A DNA stretch of 64,000 bases from Areca catechu. Taxonomy: Eukaryota > Streptophyta > Magnoliopsida > Arecales > Arecaceae. This document shows, piece by piece, positions 11,349 to 22,904 of the stretch. The DNA lies in NCBI GenBank assembly GCA_021397845.1, contig CM038047.1, positions 40,589,210 through 40,653,209 on the forward strand, given 5' to 3'. The position numbers were made by a program, and so were the translations under genes. The notes below the pieces were generated by a model. That model did no database searches. It saw nothing but the letters and a program-made list of their open reading frames with translations, and had not been told where the DNA came from. Positions within the stretch are counted from its first letter, which is position 1, and every line of letters begins with the position of its first letter.

Positions 11349-12707
11349 TGATGTGGCAGGAAGCTGACGTGTAATCCCTGATAGATGCCATGTCAGAAAA
11401 ATCATCACGGTGGACACCCACCTCAGACTCCTTTGACCGGGCCGAGCTCCCCCAGAATGACGAGGTGGCCCGTCGAAGCCGAGTTCCATCCTCCGTCAGG
11501 TCGGCACCCGCGAGCTCGGGGCACCTAGGCCGGAGCTAAGCGACCACTTTCGCCAGATCGAGCCCCTCCGAGGTCGAGCCTCTTGGACCGGAGTCGAGCT
11601 CAGCCCTCCTCCACCAAGTCGAGCCCCTCCGAGGTTGAGCCCTCCGGGCTAGAGTCACGTGCTGCCCTTCTCCGCCAGATTGAGCCCCTCCGAGGCTGAG
11701 CCCCCTGGACTGGAGTCAAGCTCAGCCCTCCTCCGCCAGGTCAAGCCCCTCCGAGGTCGAGTCCTCTGAGTAGGAGTCAAGCCTTCCTCCGCCGGGTCGA
11801 GCCCCTTCAAGGTCGAGCCCCCTAAGCAGGAGTCGAGCCCAGCCTCCTCCGCCAGGTCGAGCCCCTCGGAGGTTGAGCCCCCCGAGCCAGAGCTGACTCC
11901 CAGCTCTCCAGTTCGGCAATCACCTCGGGCAATTCTGCCCAGCACCAAAGGGAGCAGAGCTACCCCTGAGGCACCAGCGAGCTGTCCGAGGACTATGAGG
12001 AAGCACCCATCAGATCATGATAACTGTCTGTAGCCACCACTTACACCAGAAGAGGAAGAAGCTCCCTCACCAAGGTGCCACGCTCTCCACCAACCACATG
12101 CACCATCCAAAAGTGGAAGTCAACTAGGAGATTCGAATCCCGAGGGCGGCGGCCCCCTAATCGAGGCACTGTCAAACTTCCCAGAATGGGGTGACCAGAA
12201 GGAGTGTCTGAGTGCATGGCAGCTTTCCTTATCACCAATCAGGAAATATGTCCCGACCACGGCATGGAATACCGCCGCACGCACCTGCCAACATGGGGGA
12301 GATCCCGAGGTACTCACTCAACAATCACTTGGACTTAAAAGAACCTTTGACACCCCCAGCAAGAAGGTATGCAAGCCTAATCGCAAAACACTCATCCAAG
12401 CGAGGAAGAGGAAGCCACACAAGAGGGCCAATCGACCTCAGCTACCATCTCTCCCAGCACACTCGCACCCCCACTCTTACACCACTCACTCCTCCTAGCA
12501 TGGAGTCCATCAACAAGGGCTTGACCAGAAGGATATGTTTTTCTGGATCGTCACTGACTTGACCGTCGGAGTGCCCTCGCCGGAATCCCCGGCCCGGGTA
12601 TCTAACCTTATTTTTTGCAGGCTCTGAAGTGTAGATCAACCCCAAGAAGACGAGAGGTGATCCAGCACCGACAGCAACTACGGACCATGATGATCTTGGC
12701 GACAACA
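11349..12707 (+). repeat. Element B 5' LTR
   Basis: It starts TGATGTGGCAGGAAGCTGAC and ends TTGGCGACAACA. It contains about six units of a ~61-bp repeat ('agcccctccgaggtcgag' at 11561, 11622, 11683, 11744, 11800, 11860). The shared block CTGACTTGACCGTCGGAGTG begins at about 12554. Confidence 0.9.
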
Positions 12708-12710
12708 GAT

Positions 12711-12729
12711 TGGCGTGCCAGGAAGGGGG
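12711..12729 (+). other. Element B primer binding site
   Basis: TGGCGTGCCAGGAAGGGGG starts three bases after the LTR end. It begins with the TGG expected to pair with a tRNA CCA end. The exact tRNA was not assigned. Confidence 0.7.
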
Positions 12730-14300
12730 ATGAGACTGATGCAGGCCCTTTGTTCCAAAAGCCAGTCCCTTTACAAGTGTGTCCATCAGGAGGATGGTGA
12801 CGACGCAGCGAGAGAAGCTTCCACCAGCCATGCGGGGGACTCTCCTTCTCGAGGAAACCCGCACGTCCCGGAAGTGGAATCGCCCGCATTACCTCAACCA
12901 CCTCCGGTGGAATCTCAGCTGGCCGCACTCGCATAGCAAATGCAAATCCTCGCTATGGTAGTGCGCCAGCTCCAGCACCAGCAGCGGTCCTTGACTACCC
13001 ACCAGTAGCCAGGAACCCCCATGGCCCACACTGCAGCATCCCGCGACAGCCTGTGTTCCTTCCAAGGAAGGCCTTCATAGCCGCGGGCCATCACCGACTC
13101 TCGAGGTAGTCATCAGACTCCAGCGAAAAGACAACAAGCCGGATCTGACGACAAGGAGAGCCGCTCCCCGACCCTTGAGCAGGTAACGACCAAATCCCAT
13201 CGAGGTCGAAGAGGCAAGTCCACCCTTCATGAGCACCGTGCACCCATGTCACCTTCTGCATCTCTTTCAACAGAAGGTTCTATTGACGAGGCCATCAGGC
13301 GCATAGCTGAGAAGTGCCCAGAGGAGCACGAGCGCAAGCTGGCAGAATTATCCCATCGATTTGTGAACATGCAGGGCTCCGCTAACGAGTGAACGGGCTA
13401 TGATGCTCGTCTTCCCTTCTCCCGAGAAATCCAAGAGGAACTGATTTCCAGCCAATTCCGGATGCCGCAGGTGGATCCCTACGATGGGACCACCAACCCC
13501 CTGGACCACCTGAAAAGCTACAAGGTCCTCATGAGAGTCCAGGGGGCCATTGACACCCTTCTTTGTATCGCCTTCCCAGCAACCCTTCGGAAGGCGGCTC
13601 GAGTCTGGTTCACCCATCTCGAGCCTGAAAGTGTTGGTTCTTTCGCTCAGCTGGAGCAGAAATTCATTGCTCACTTTGGCGCCTGTCGGAAGGGGCACGT
13701 GAAGCAGATAGCCACTTCTCCATCCGGAACAGGACCACGAGCCCCTACGAGACTACGTGGCCCGCTTCAAGGTTGCCGCATTGGAGATTTATAACCTTGA
13801 AGAGCCAATCGCTATGCTGGCACTAAAGCGAGAGCTCAGGACCTCCCGCCTGACCTACTTGCTCGACAAGAATCCTTTCCAAGAGCTACTTCGAGCTCCT
13901 AGTCCTAGCTCAAAAGTACGTCGAGATGTCCGGGACGCGGAAGCCAGGACCTCCGGCTTTGAACTTCCGCCACAGCTCCAGAAGAGAGACTCACCCCCCT
14001 GCTCGCCCCGAGGACGAAGATTTTGATGGAGATCGAAGGTGAGCCATACCTGAAGCACCCACCTCCGATGAGGCCATCCACTAGCCATGACAAGACGAAG
14101 TATTGTCGCTACCACCACGACCACGGCCACGACACCGAGGAATGCCGCAATCTCAAGAAGGAGATCGAAGAACTCATCAACAGAGGCTACCTCGGATGGT
14201 TCATGGGAGGCAGACCTCAAGCAGAACCTCAGGTGCTCGTTGCCCTCCTACCGGTACCAGCAGTCGACAACTGCCCTACCGAGAAGCCAGTGGGAATGAT
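12730..14300 (+). pseudogene. Element B gag (broken)
   Basis: The N-terminal frame (GDSPSRGNPHVPEVESP) ends at a TAG at about 12935 where CAG is likely ancestral. The frame resumes, is cut by TGA near 13390, and then gives the gag core: ARVWFTHLEPESVGSFAQLE (about 13596) with PYDGTTNPLDHLKSYKV before it. A frameshift near 13700 moves the next block, YVARFKVAALEIYNLEEPI, to another frame. The Tat-type Cys/His segment YCRYHHDHGHDTEECRNLKK lies at about 14100. Gag would form the virus-like particle that packages element RNA. Confidence 0.8.
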
Positions 14301-14370
14301 ATGTTAGGGAGCCGAGCACACATCCAAGAAGGCCCGGGGGGTAGGACAGTCTGAAAATGTACTCCCCTTT

Positions 14371-14977
14371 ATGAGGGAAGGAGGAGATTTGGAGGAAAAT
14401 GTAAATAAGGATACCATGGTCGTCGAAATGATGATCGTGAAGCATCCTGCAAAATACATCATGGTTGATAGTGGAAGCTCTGTAAATGTACTTTTTTATG
14501 ATGCCTTCTCTAGAATGAGTTTGTCTCATGCACAGCTTAAACATGTGCATACACCCCTCATCAGCTTCACGGGGATTCTGTGAGGGTTGAGGGAGGATCA
14601 CACTCCTAGTCACTATCGGGACCCCACCTCGATAGAGCACTGCCATGATGACCTTCACGGTAGTTAGACTTCCTTCGGCCTACAATATGATCCTTAGCCG
14701 ACCCGGGCTCAATCTACTCGACGTCGTCGTCTCTACAAAATGGCTGCTAGTGCAGTTCCCAACTCCTTATGGAATTGGTGAAATGAGAGGTGCACCTCAG
14801 CCGATTCAATACTGTTTCCAGACTCTCCCAGGTACCAAAGTCCCCGAGGACGATCCCAGGGTGGATGAGCTTGACCAAAGGGTGCAAGACCCTAGGGGTG
14901 GCCCGGCCGAATGCCTGCTATCTTATCCACTCGAAGCCGAACAGGAGAAGACGGTGCAGATTAGGGCCCAGCTATAA
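14371..14977 (+). pseudogene. Element B protease region (broken)
   Basis: The frame 14371-14583 contains YIMVDSGSSVNVLFYDAFSR, with the aspartic protease D-S-G motif intact. It ends at a TGA at 14581. The following frame 14645-14977 carries the C-terminal part and the linker to reverse transcriptase (SRPGLNLLDVVVS; LLSYPLEAEQE). Confidence 0.78.
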
Positions 14978-16383
14978 GAAGAGGAAAGGGCCTACCTATT
15001 GGAGTTCCTATGGGCGAACACAGAGTGTTCACCTAGACGGCGGCCGATATGCAGGTATCCCCTCTGACATCATCACCCACAAGCTGAGCATTGACCCAAA
15101 GTGCAGGCCAGTTCGGCAGAAGAAGATGAGTTTTGCCTCTGAGAGACAGGCGGCAATCAAAGAGGAGGTCGACAAACTCCTGCTACCGGCTTCGTCCGGG
15201 AGTACAATATCCAAGCTGGCTTACGAATGTGGTGATGGTGAAGAAGAGTAATGGCAAATGGAGGATCTGCGTGGACTACACCGACCTCGACAAGGCATGC
15301 TCGAAGGATAGTTTTCCCCTGCCGAAGATTGACCAACTGGTGGACGCCACCTCGGGTCACCGACTGCTCTCCTTTATGGATGCATTCTCCAAGTACAATC
15401 AAATCCGGATGTACCCAGAGGACGAAGAGCACATCGCCTTCATCACCGACCAAGGGATGTACTGCTACAAAATGATGCCTTGGTCTAAAGAATGCCGGAG
15501 CCATGTACCAGTGTCTGGTCAACAGGATCTTCAAAGATCAGATTGGCCGGAACATGCAAGTGTACGTGGATGATATGCTTGTCATGAGCAAGCCGAGCTC
15601 AAACCACGTCGCTGACCTAGCCAAAGCCTTCAACAACCTCCGAAAGCACCAGATGAAACTAAACCAGGCAAAGTGCACCTTCGAAGTGGCGGCAGGAAAA
15701 TTCCTTGACTTCATGATCACCCAGAGGGGCATTGAAGCGAACCCAAAGAAGGTCCAGGTGATCATCGACATGGAGCACCCGACATCCACGAAGCAGGTCC
15801 AGCACCTGATAGGGCGTATTACAGCCCTGAGCCGGTTCATCTCGAGATCGACCGACCGCTGCCTCCCCTTCTTCAAGGCATTGTGCAAGATGCACGACTT
15901 CATTTGGATGGAGGAGTGCAGGACGGCCTTTGAAGGGCTGAAGGAGTTCCTGGCCTCTCCTCCGCTGCTCTCCAAATCGGAGGAAGGAGAAGAGCTTCTG
16001 CTCTACCTCGCGGTCACATCTGGAGTCGTCAGCTCAGTCCTCGTCCATGCAGACAAGGAGGGGTTGCAAAAGTCAGTATACTATGCCAGCAAAATCCTCC
16101 ACAACATGGAGATCAGGTATACTTGCTCCGAAAAGCTTATTTTTGCTCTAATAATATCTGCTAAGAGCCTCAGGCCCTACTTCCAAGCATATCCCATCAT
16201 GGTTGTGATGGACCAGCCGCTGAGGACCATACTCAGCCACCCCGAAACATCTGGGCGTTGGCCAAGTGGTCCCTAATGCTGAGCGAGTTCGACATTGCGT
16301 ATCGGTCGAGATTATCACAGAAAGCCCAGGTTCTAGCCGACTTCCTAGTCGAGTGCACGGGACTTGCCGAGGAGCCGGAGTAG
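14978..16383 (+). pseudogene. Element B reverse transcriptase and first RNase H
   Basis: RT blocks: WRICVDYTDLDKACSKDSFP (about 15260), FSKYNQIRMYPEDEEH (about 15388), YCYKMMP, then a one-base frameshift at about 15480. The frame resumes at 15503 with MQVYVDDMLVMS, so the YVDD catalytic pair is intact. RNase H follows (VSSVLVHADKEG; VYYASKILHNMEIRYTCSEK) up to about 16270, where another frameshift occurs, and then reaches a TAG at about 16381. It is better preserved than the copy in element A. Confidence 0.87.
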
Positions 16384-16413
16384 ACTTCCTCGGAGCATCG
16401 AGTTGAGCCCGGC

Positions 16414-16870
16414 ATGGAGGAGGAACCTTGGATCCTCCATGTGGATGGTGCATCCAACTCCGGCAGGAGCGGAGCAGGCCTCATCCTCACCAATAGTGAT
16501 GGGATCATGGCAGAATGTGCTCTCCGCTTAAAATTCATCACAACAAATAACCAGGCGGAGTATGAGGCACTCCTCATGGGCCTAAAGGTCTCACGCGAGC
16601 TGGGCATCCATGCCCTGAAAGTCTTCACCGACTTCCAACTGGTAGCCGAACAAGTTTCCGAGGAGTATGAAGCCAGAGATCCCCAGATGGTGAAATACCT
16701 GGAGCAAGTCCACTCATACATGATAGGCTTCCGACGCTTCAACATCTTTCATATCTCTCGCAGAGAAAACGCTCGTGTGGATGCACTGTCGAGACTCGTG
16801 ACACTACCAGACTCGTCGCTGGGGCATGTGCATATTAAGTACCTCGAAAATCCAAGCTATGAAGCCCCGA
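16414..16870 (+). pseudogene. Element B second (additional) RNase H domain
   Basis: Motifs in order: WILHVDGASNSGRSGAGLIL (Asp), NNQAEYEALLMGLKV (Glu), KVFTDFQLVAEQV (Asp) and NARVDALSRLVT (Asp). All four active-site acids are present within one open frame that continues into integrase at 17175. This domain defines the Tat lineage. The start codon at 16414 is only the first ATG of the surviving frame, since the domain is normally part of the pol polyprotein. Confidence 0.88.
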
Positions 16871-18134
16871 AGGAGGTACAACAGGTCACCCCGAAGCCAA
16901 GCTGGATGGACAGGTACATCAGATATATCACTGATAGCACTTTGCTCAAGGACCGCACAGAAGCCGGCCTTGTCAAAAAGAAAGCTTCTCGATTTGTCTT
17001 GATGGAAGGACAGCTCTATCGCCGATCCTACTCATACCCACTCCTGAAGTGCCTGAGACCCGTAGAGGCAGCCTTCGTTCTTCAGGAGATATACGAAGGC
17101 CTATGCGGGAACCACATCGAAGAAAGATGTTGGCATACAAAGCTCTCCACCAGGGACACTTCTGGGAGACTATGAGGGAGGATGCCACCGACTTCGTGAA
17201 GAGGTGCGACAAATGTTAGCGCCATGCCCACATACAACGTCAACCGGTGGCGCCAATCTCGCAACTCTCCGCCCCTTGGCCATTCGTCCAGTAGGGAATG
17301 GACATCTTAGGGCCATTTCCCCCCACACCAGGGTAACAGAGATTCTTGCTGGTGGCTATCAACTACTTCACCAAATAGGTGGAAGCAGAGCCACTGGCGC
17401 GGATCATAAAAGCTAAGGTCCGTCAATTCTTCTGGAAGTCAATAATATGCCGCTTTGGACTACCATACTGCATCATCACCGACAATGGATGGCAGTTCAA
17501 CAACCGGGAGTTCAAAGGATTTGGTGCCGAGCATGGCATCCAGCATCGCTTCACCTCCATCACCCATCCCTAGATAAATGGAGAGGCCAAAGTGACTAAC
17601 CGGACCATTCTACAGGGACTCAGGACCAGGCTGGACCAGGCCGAGGGCAGGTGGGCGGAAGAACTCTCAAGTGTCCTCTGGGCCTACCACACAACACCCA
17701 GGACGACGACGGACGAAACACCCTTCAACCTTGTCTTCGGCGCCGAGGCAGTGGTCCCAGTCGAGCTAAGCGTGCCCATGCTGCAGGTGCAGTAATATGA
17801 CGAAGCGTAGAACTCGGTGCACCTTCTACTCAACTTAGACCTCTTCGAGGAGACCAGAGATAAAACTCAACTCCGAATGGTAGCATACCGGCAACGAGTT
17901 GCCCGATACTACAATGCCCGAGTAAGGCCCAAGGCATTTCGACCTGGTGACCTGGTGCTCCGCCGAGCTGAAGCATCTTAACCCCGAGAGTGCGGCAAGC
18001 TCTCGCCAAACTGGGAAGGTCCATATAAGGTGGTAGAAGCTCTTCTGCATGGAGCCTACTACCTCGAAAATTTGGATGGTGCCAGGTTCCCGCGAACATG
18101 GAATGCCTGCAACCTGAGAAAATATTATCAGTAA
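16871..18134 (+). pseudogene. Element B integrase (broken)
   Basis: The N-terminal part is open to about 17130 (SRFVLMEGQLYRRSYSYPLL), where a frameshift occurs. The C-x2-C half of the zinc motif is seen as RCDKC at about 17203, followed by TAG. Core: GMDILGPFPP (first Asp, about 17297), IITDNGWQFNN (second Asp, about 17475), then NGEAKVTNRT (about 17579), where the third catalytic residue is Lys instead of Glu. The C-terminal region ends NLRKYYQ-stop at 18134. Several TAG/TAA stops interrupt it. Confidence 0.83.
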
Positions 18135-18389
18135 TGTAAGGCTCACCCTTTAAAATAATAAAGGCTCTCTTTTGCACAAATTGCCTTCTGCTTTGCAGGA
18201 ATGTCACTGCCCGGTCCAAGGCGCGACAAGCCAAAACTCGAAGCCTAGCCCTCCAATAATGAAACTCGGAGCCCAGCTCCCCAACTCCGACTCCCGGGAC
18301 CCAGCTCCCCGCATCAATGGTGTAAGGTTCTCTCTCACCAATAATCAAAGTTTCCCCTGTGCAAATACCCTTTGCCTTGCAGGAGAATC

Positions 18390-19735
18390 TCCGCTCGACC
18401 CCGGGTCTGGTGCTCAAAGCCCGGAGCCAAGCTCTCCGGCCATCAAAGCCCGGAGCCAAGCTTTTCAGTCAACAAGTCTTCGAGCTCAGCTTCGAGACAT
18501 CAAAGCCCAGAGCCGAGCTCTCCGGCCAACAAGTCTTCGAGCCCAGCTCGAGACATCAAAGCCCGGAGCCGAGCTCTCCGACCACCAAGTCTTCGAGCCC
18601 AGCTCCAGGACATCAAAGCCCTGAGCCCAGCTCTCAGCCATCAAAGCCCGGAGCCAAGCTCTTCGGCCAACAAGTCTTCGAGCCCAGCTCCAAGCCATCA
18701 AAGCACAGAGCCAAGCTCTCCGGCCAACAAGTCTTCAAGCCCAGCTCCGAGACATCAAAGCCCAGAGCCGAGCTCTCCAGCCACCAAGTCTTCGAGCCTA
18801 GCTTCGAGACATCAAAGCCCAGAGCCAAGCTATCCGGCCACCAAGTCTTCAAGCCCAGCTCTGAGACATCAAAGCCCGGAGCCGAGCTCTCCGGCCACCA
18901 AGTCTTCAAGCCCAGCTCCAGGACATCAAAGCCTTGAGCCCAACTATCAGGCCATCAAAGTCCGGAGCTAAGCTCTCCGGCCACCAAGTCTTCGAGCCTA
19001 GCTCCATGACATCAAAGCCCTGAGCCCAACTCTCAGGCCATCAAAGCCCGGAGCCAAGCTCTCTGGCCACTAAGTCTTCGAGCCCAGCTCCACGACATCA
19101 AAGCCCCGAGCACAGCTCTCAGGCCATCAAAGCCTGGAGCCAAGCTCTCTAGCCACCAAGTCTTCGAGCCCAGCTCCAGGACATCAAAGCCCTGAGCCCA
19201 GCTCTCAGGCCATCAAAGCCCGGAGCCAAGCTCTCTAGCCACCAAGTCTTCGAGCCCAGCTCTAGGACATCAAAGCCCTGAGCCCAGCTTTCAGGCCATC
19301 AAAGCTCGGAGCCAAGCTCTTCGGCCACCAAGTCTTCGAGCCTAGCTCCAAGACATCAAAAGCCCTGAGCCTAGCTCTCAGTCCATCAAAGCCCGGAGCC
19401 AAGCTCTCCGGCCAACAAGTCTTCGAGCCCAGCTCCAAGACATCAAAGCCCCGAGCCCAGCTCTCAAGCCATCAAAGCTCGGAGCCAAGCTCTTCGGCCA
19501 CCAAGTCTTCGAGCCCAGCTCTAAGACATCAAAGCCCTGAGCCTAGCTCTCAGGCCATCAAAGCCCGGGGCCAAGCTCTCCGGCCAACAAGTCTTCGAGC
19601 CCAGCTCCAAGACAACAAAGCCCTGAGCCCAGCTCTCAGGCCATCAAAGCCCGGAGCCAAGCTCTCTGGCCCCCAAGTCTTCGAGCCCAGCTCCGAGACA
19701 TTCAAGCCTAGAGCACAGCCCTTCGGCACTAAAGT
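18390..19735 (+). repeat. Tandem array in element B 3' region, 57-bp units changing to 86-bp units
   Basis: The word 'aagtctt' occurs 17 times from 18474 to 19675. Spacings are 57, 56, 85, then 57 four times, then about 86 eight times in a row. The 86-bp unit is the 57-bp unit plus a 29-bp insert of the 'catcaaagccctgagcccagctctcaggc' type. Three long overlapping plus-strand frames here exist only because the 57-bp unit lacks stops. Confidence 0.93.
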
Positions 19736-19789
19736 TTGAAGATCCAGCTCTCAACCAAAATGAAACCCTCCTCTCTGATCTCATCACAT

Positions 19790-19848
19790 GCCAAAAAAAA
19801 AGGGGGGAAAAGAGAAGAGAGAAGAAGAGGGGGGGAGAGGCAAGGAGT
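19790..19848 (+). other. Internal purine tract in element B
   Basis: About 55 bases of uninterrupted or nearly uninterrupted A/G lie just after the tandem array. A similar, weaker purine-rich stretch lies at the same relative place in element A (about 9948-10010). This could be a second plus-strand priming site or simple low complexity. Confidence 0.4.
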
Positions 19849-19972
19849 GCTCAAGTCAAGACAGTTGAGAAAATCCATTCCATTGAAAACTTGTTATTCA
19901 TTTACAAGTATTCTCGAGCCCTCGACATGCCGGGCGACCCAGGCTAAAGACGGAAAAGAAGAAAACAGGAAT

Positions 19973-22376
19973 CTACTCTACTCGGGCAGCCCCGTCAGCA
20001 GGGTTGTGCGACGGTGAAGGTCCATCCCCTGGGGCTTCGAGCTGTGCAGCTCCAGCCTCGGCAACCACCACCGACGGGGAAGGTTCGAAGATGGCGACTG
20101 ATCCCTCTGCAATGTCTGAATCCGAGCCCGGCTCCATGTCCGAAGCTCGAGGAAAGCTAAGCTGACTGCGGCCCTCGTCAGGGATGAACCCCTCCACTCG
20201 GTCGCGTAGGTACACAAAGCCCTTGTAGGAGTCTGACGCCGTCTGATAGAACTAGACGGCGAACTCCTCCGAAGCCTTGTACCTTGCCATGACCCCTTCC
20301 GCCTCCTTCTTCACCTCGACGACTTGTTCCCTTGCCGCCTCCACTACCTCCCTCTCGGTCGCAGCTAGCTTCTCCTTCGTCGAGTCCAGCTAGGTCTGAA
20401 GGGACTGAGCAATCCCCTCTGCCGGACTGCCTCGGCGTTGAATGAGCTCAGCCTCTTCTCGGTGGCCATGAGCTCCTCAGCTTTCTTCCTTGACCGGCTC
20501 TGCTCCTGATCGAGTTCTTCTTGGAGCTCATTCGAGCACCTCTCGGCACTCGTAAGCTCTTTCCAGAGCTCCTCATTCTTCAGGATGAGCTCTCGGGAGA
20601 CATCAGACTTCTCCTTCAGCTCGGCCCTTAAGGCCTCAATTTTAGCTGCACATTGCTGGTCGTTCTTCAACCAGTTCCGGTAGCAATCCCTGATCAAAAG
20701 CGTCTCGGCTCCGACCTGCACCAAACGAGACATCAAAAAAAAAAAGAAGGAAGAAGAAAGTTAAGCTACTTACCATGAAGAGTAGGGGGAATATGCTACT
20801 GATTGCATCCCCCAGCACCTTCCCGGCCATCTCCTACCGATTGCATGACTGGATTGAGAAATCCATCGTGCGTTCGACCAGCTTCTGATCCCGGAGTAGC
20901 GAGACATCGGGCCCCAGTCTGAACGGGACCCGGCGGTAGTCTCTCTCCTTCCTACATGCCCCTGAGGCGGAATCACCCACACCGTCGCCAGAAGAGGCCT
21001 CGGGGGCCGGTTGGGAGCTCGGTGCCCCCTCAAGTGGCGCCCCCGGTGCCGGCTCCGCTCCTCCCCGCACCTCCTCCTCGATGACGACAAGCTCCGGAGG
21101 AGGAGGTGACATGATGGCGACGGCTGCAGCAGCGACCCTGGCTCGAACGACCACCTCAGGCTCTGGGGCGGGGATCGGCTCTCGTCGCCTCGACCGCTCC
21201 TACATGGACCCGGCTGCCCTCTACTCCGACTCAAGAATGGCAGCCACCACTCCGCGTGCTTATGCGAAGGCAGCCTCGGACTCCCTCCTCCTCGGCTCGG
21301 TCAACTCAGTGGGGGCGGCTACCGACGCGCCCTCATCACGAGCCCTCTTCAAAGAGGACTCAGCCAATCCCGCTGGAGGCCTCTTCCAGGTGATCGAAAG
21401 CAGGTATTCCACCATGAACCTCATACCTGCATATGGAAGATACAATGTCAATTCTAGTCCAGAAGAAACAGATTAAAAGGAGCAAAAAGGACTCGAGCCA
21501 AACTCACCCAACTCTCCTATCGGGTTGACCCCGGCCTCGGTGAGGTTCTTCTCCGACAACAGAACCTCGAGGGAAGGAATCTGGGCAGTGCGAAGCTGCT
21601 TGTAGACATCAAGGTCAGCTACCTCAACCACAGAATTTCGGTTAGGAGACTGATATGGGTCGCTCCAGACCCAGTCGATCCCCTCGACCGTTGCAAAAAA
21701 GAACTTACTCTTCCATCCTTTGATGGAAGAGGGGAGCTCAAACTTGATTCCCTTCGGGCGAGAGGAGAGGGACCACCACCCATCCTCAGTAGGTGGCATT
21801 TTAGGGTGAAGAATGTCCTGAACAGGGAAAACCGGGCAACGATCCCATGAAAGTGGCAAAGCACTGTGAAGCTAAAGATGGTCCTTATGGTGTCGGGGAC
21901 GAGCTGAGCAGGGACCAGGCGATAGTTGCTTAGCACAGACAAAAAGAAAGGATGGAAAGGGAAGCGGAGCCCTCCTGAGAAGGTTTCCTCATAGAAGGCA
22001 ATTCAGCCCAGGCTACTGGAGGTAACCCAGACCCCTGGTCGGGGAATTAAAAGCCGAACTGAATGCGGGATACCATAGACATCCCGGATGGTCCCCAGTT
22101 TCTCAACAGAGATCGTCGAAGCAATCCCACCGGGACCCTTTGACCGAATGGCTCGGGGATGGGTTCAGTTGGAGGAAGAGGATGAGAAGGACAATAGGGG
22201 TTTGGTCCAGGTTCCCTAATGCCTATACCACCAGGGGGAAGCCTCCCTCTAAGCTCGAAGCGAGCCCCATCTCCCTCCTCATCATCATCAGAAGAAGATG
22301 ATGGCAGCCTTGGCCTAGAGGGCCTGGCCTCACCCTAATTAGTCAAAGGACGGAAACTTGACCCGAAACAAGACAT
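19973..22376 (-). pseudogene. Antisense extra ORF of element B (gypsy-type 'transposase' family), with introns
   Basis: A decayed gene on the minus strand lies between integrase and the 3' LTR. It resembles the additional antisense ORFs known in Tat elements (putative gypsy-type transposase domain family); the assignment is from memory of the pattern. Start ATG at 22376, then an acidic Ser/Asp stretch. The core block SIKGWKSKFFF is at about 21720. A GT-AG intron lies at 21507-21427 and another at 20773-20716, and both keep the frame (GELG joined to MRFMVEYLLS; LLFM joined to VGAETLL). A coiled coil follows (ALRAELKEKSDVSRELILKN, about 20640-20560) and an acidic C-terminus with stop at 19973. 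Several in-frame stops show it is dead. Function in the family is unknown. Confidence 0.7.
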
Positions 22377-22888
22377 GACAAAGAAGATCAAGGGAAGAAG
22401 AAGAAAGCAGACGAAAGCCCGGAGGTGAACCTAGCCCTAAAAAGAAGACCCTACTCGACCAAGGCAAGGAGAGAGGGGACTAACCAGCTATGAACTCTGG
22501 GAAACAAGAATGACCGGGTGGATGAAAGAAGAGTCTCAGTACAGTGAAGGGCATGGAATATTTGAAAGAAGATATATTTCGGGAAAGGCAACTTTTCCTT
22601 TCGAAACGACCGGTGCCCGACCGTACTTTTACAAATCCCCACCATCGAATCCATGCCACGCATCATTCATCGACAAGGCTGGCGTCTAGCTTCGACTGCG
22701 ACCGCTTCGGATTCTACGCCCGTAATAACTACTCCTCAGACGTGTCCATGTGGCTCCTTCGGGTAGGCTGAAGAAATCGCTTCCCGAGACGCCGCTGATC
22801 ACGGCCATCATTGCATCGGATCCTCACCTTTCCACGTCAGCAACGCATTTACTCCCTTCGCCCCGAGCGCCCCATGCCAACGGGACTT

Positions 22889-22904
22889 GGGAGTGGGGAG
22901 CAAA
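22889..22904 (+). other. Element B polypurine tract
   Basis: GGGAGTGGGGAGCAAA immediately precedes the 3' LTR start. Confidence 0.85.

Noticed and set aside
18172..18971. Three long overlapping plus-strand ORFs of 150 to 199 codons rich in Ser and Pro
   Set aside because: They are three frames of the same 57-bp repeat, which contains no stop. They exist because of repetition, and the region lies after integrase in untranslated DNA.
20770..21234. 154-codon minus-strand ORF overlapping the antisense ORF of element B
   Set aside because: Arg/Ser-rich shadow frame. The frame compatible with the two introns and the coiled coil is the other one.
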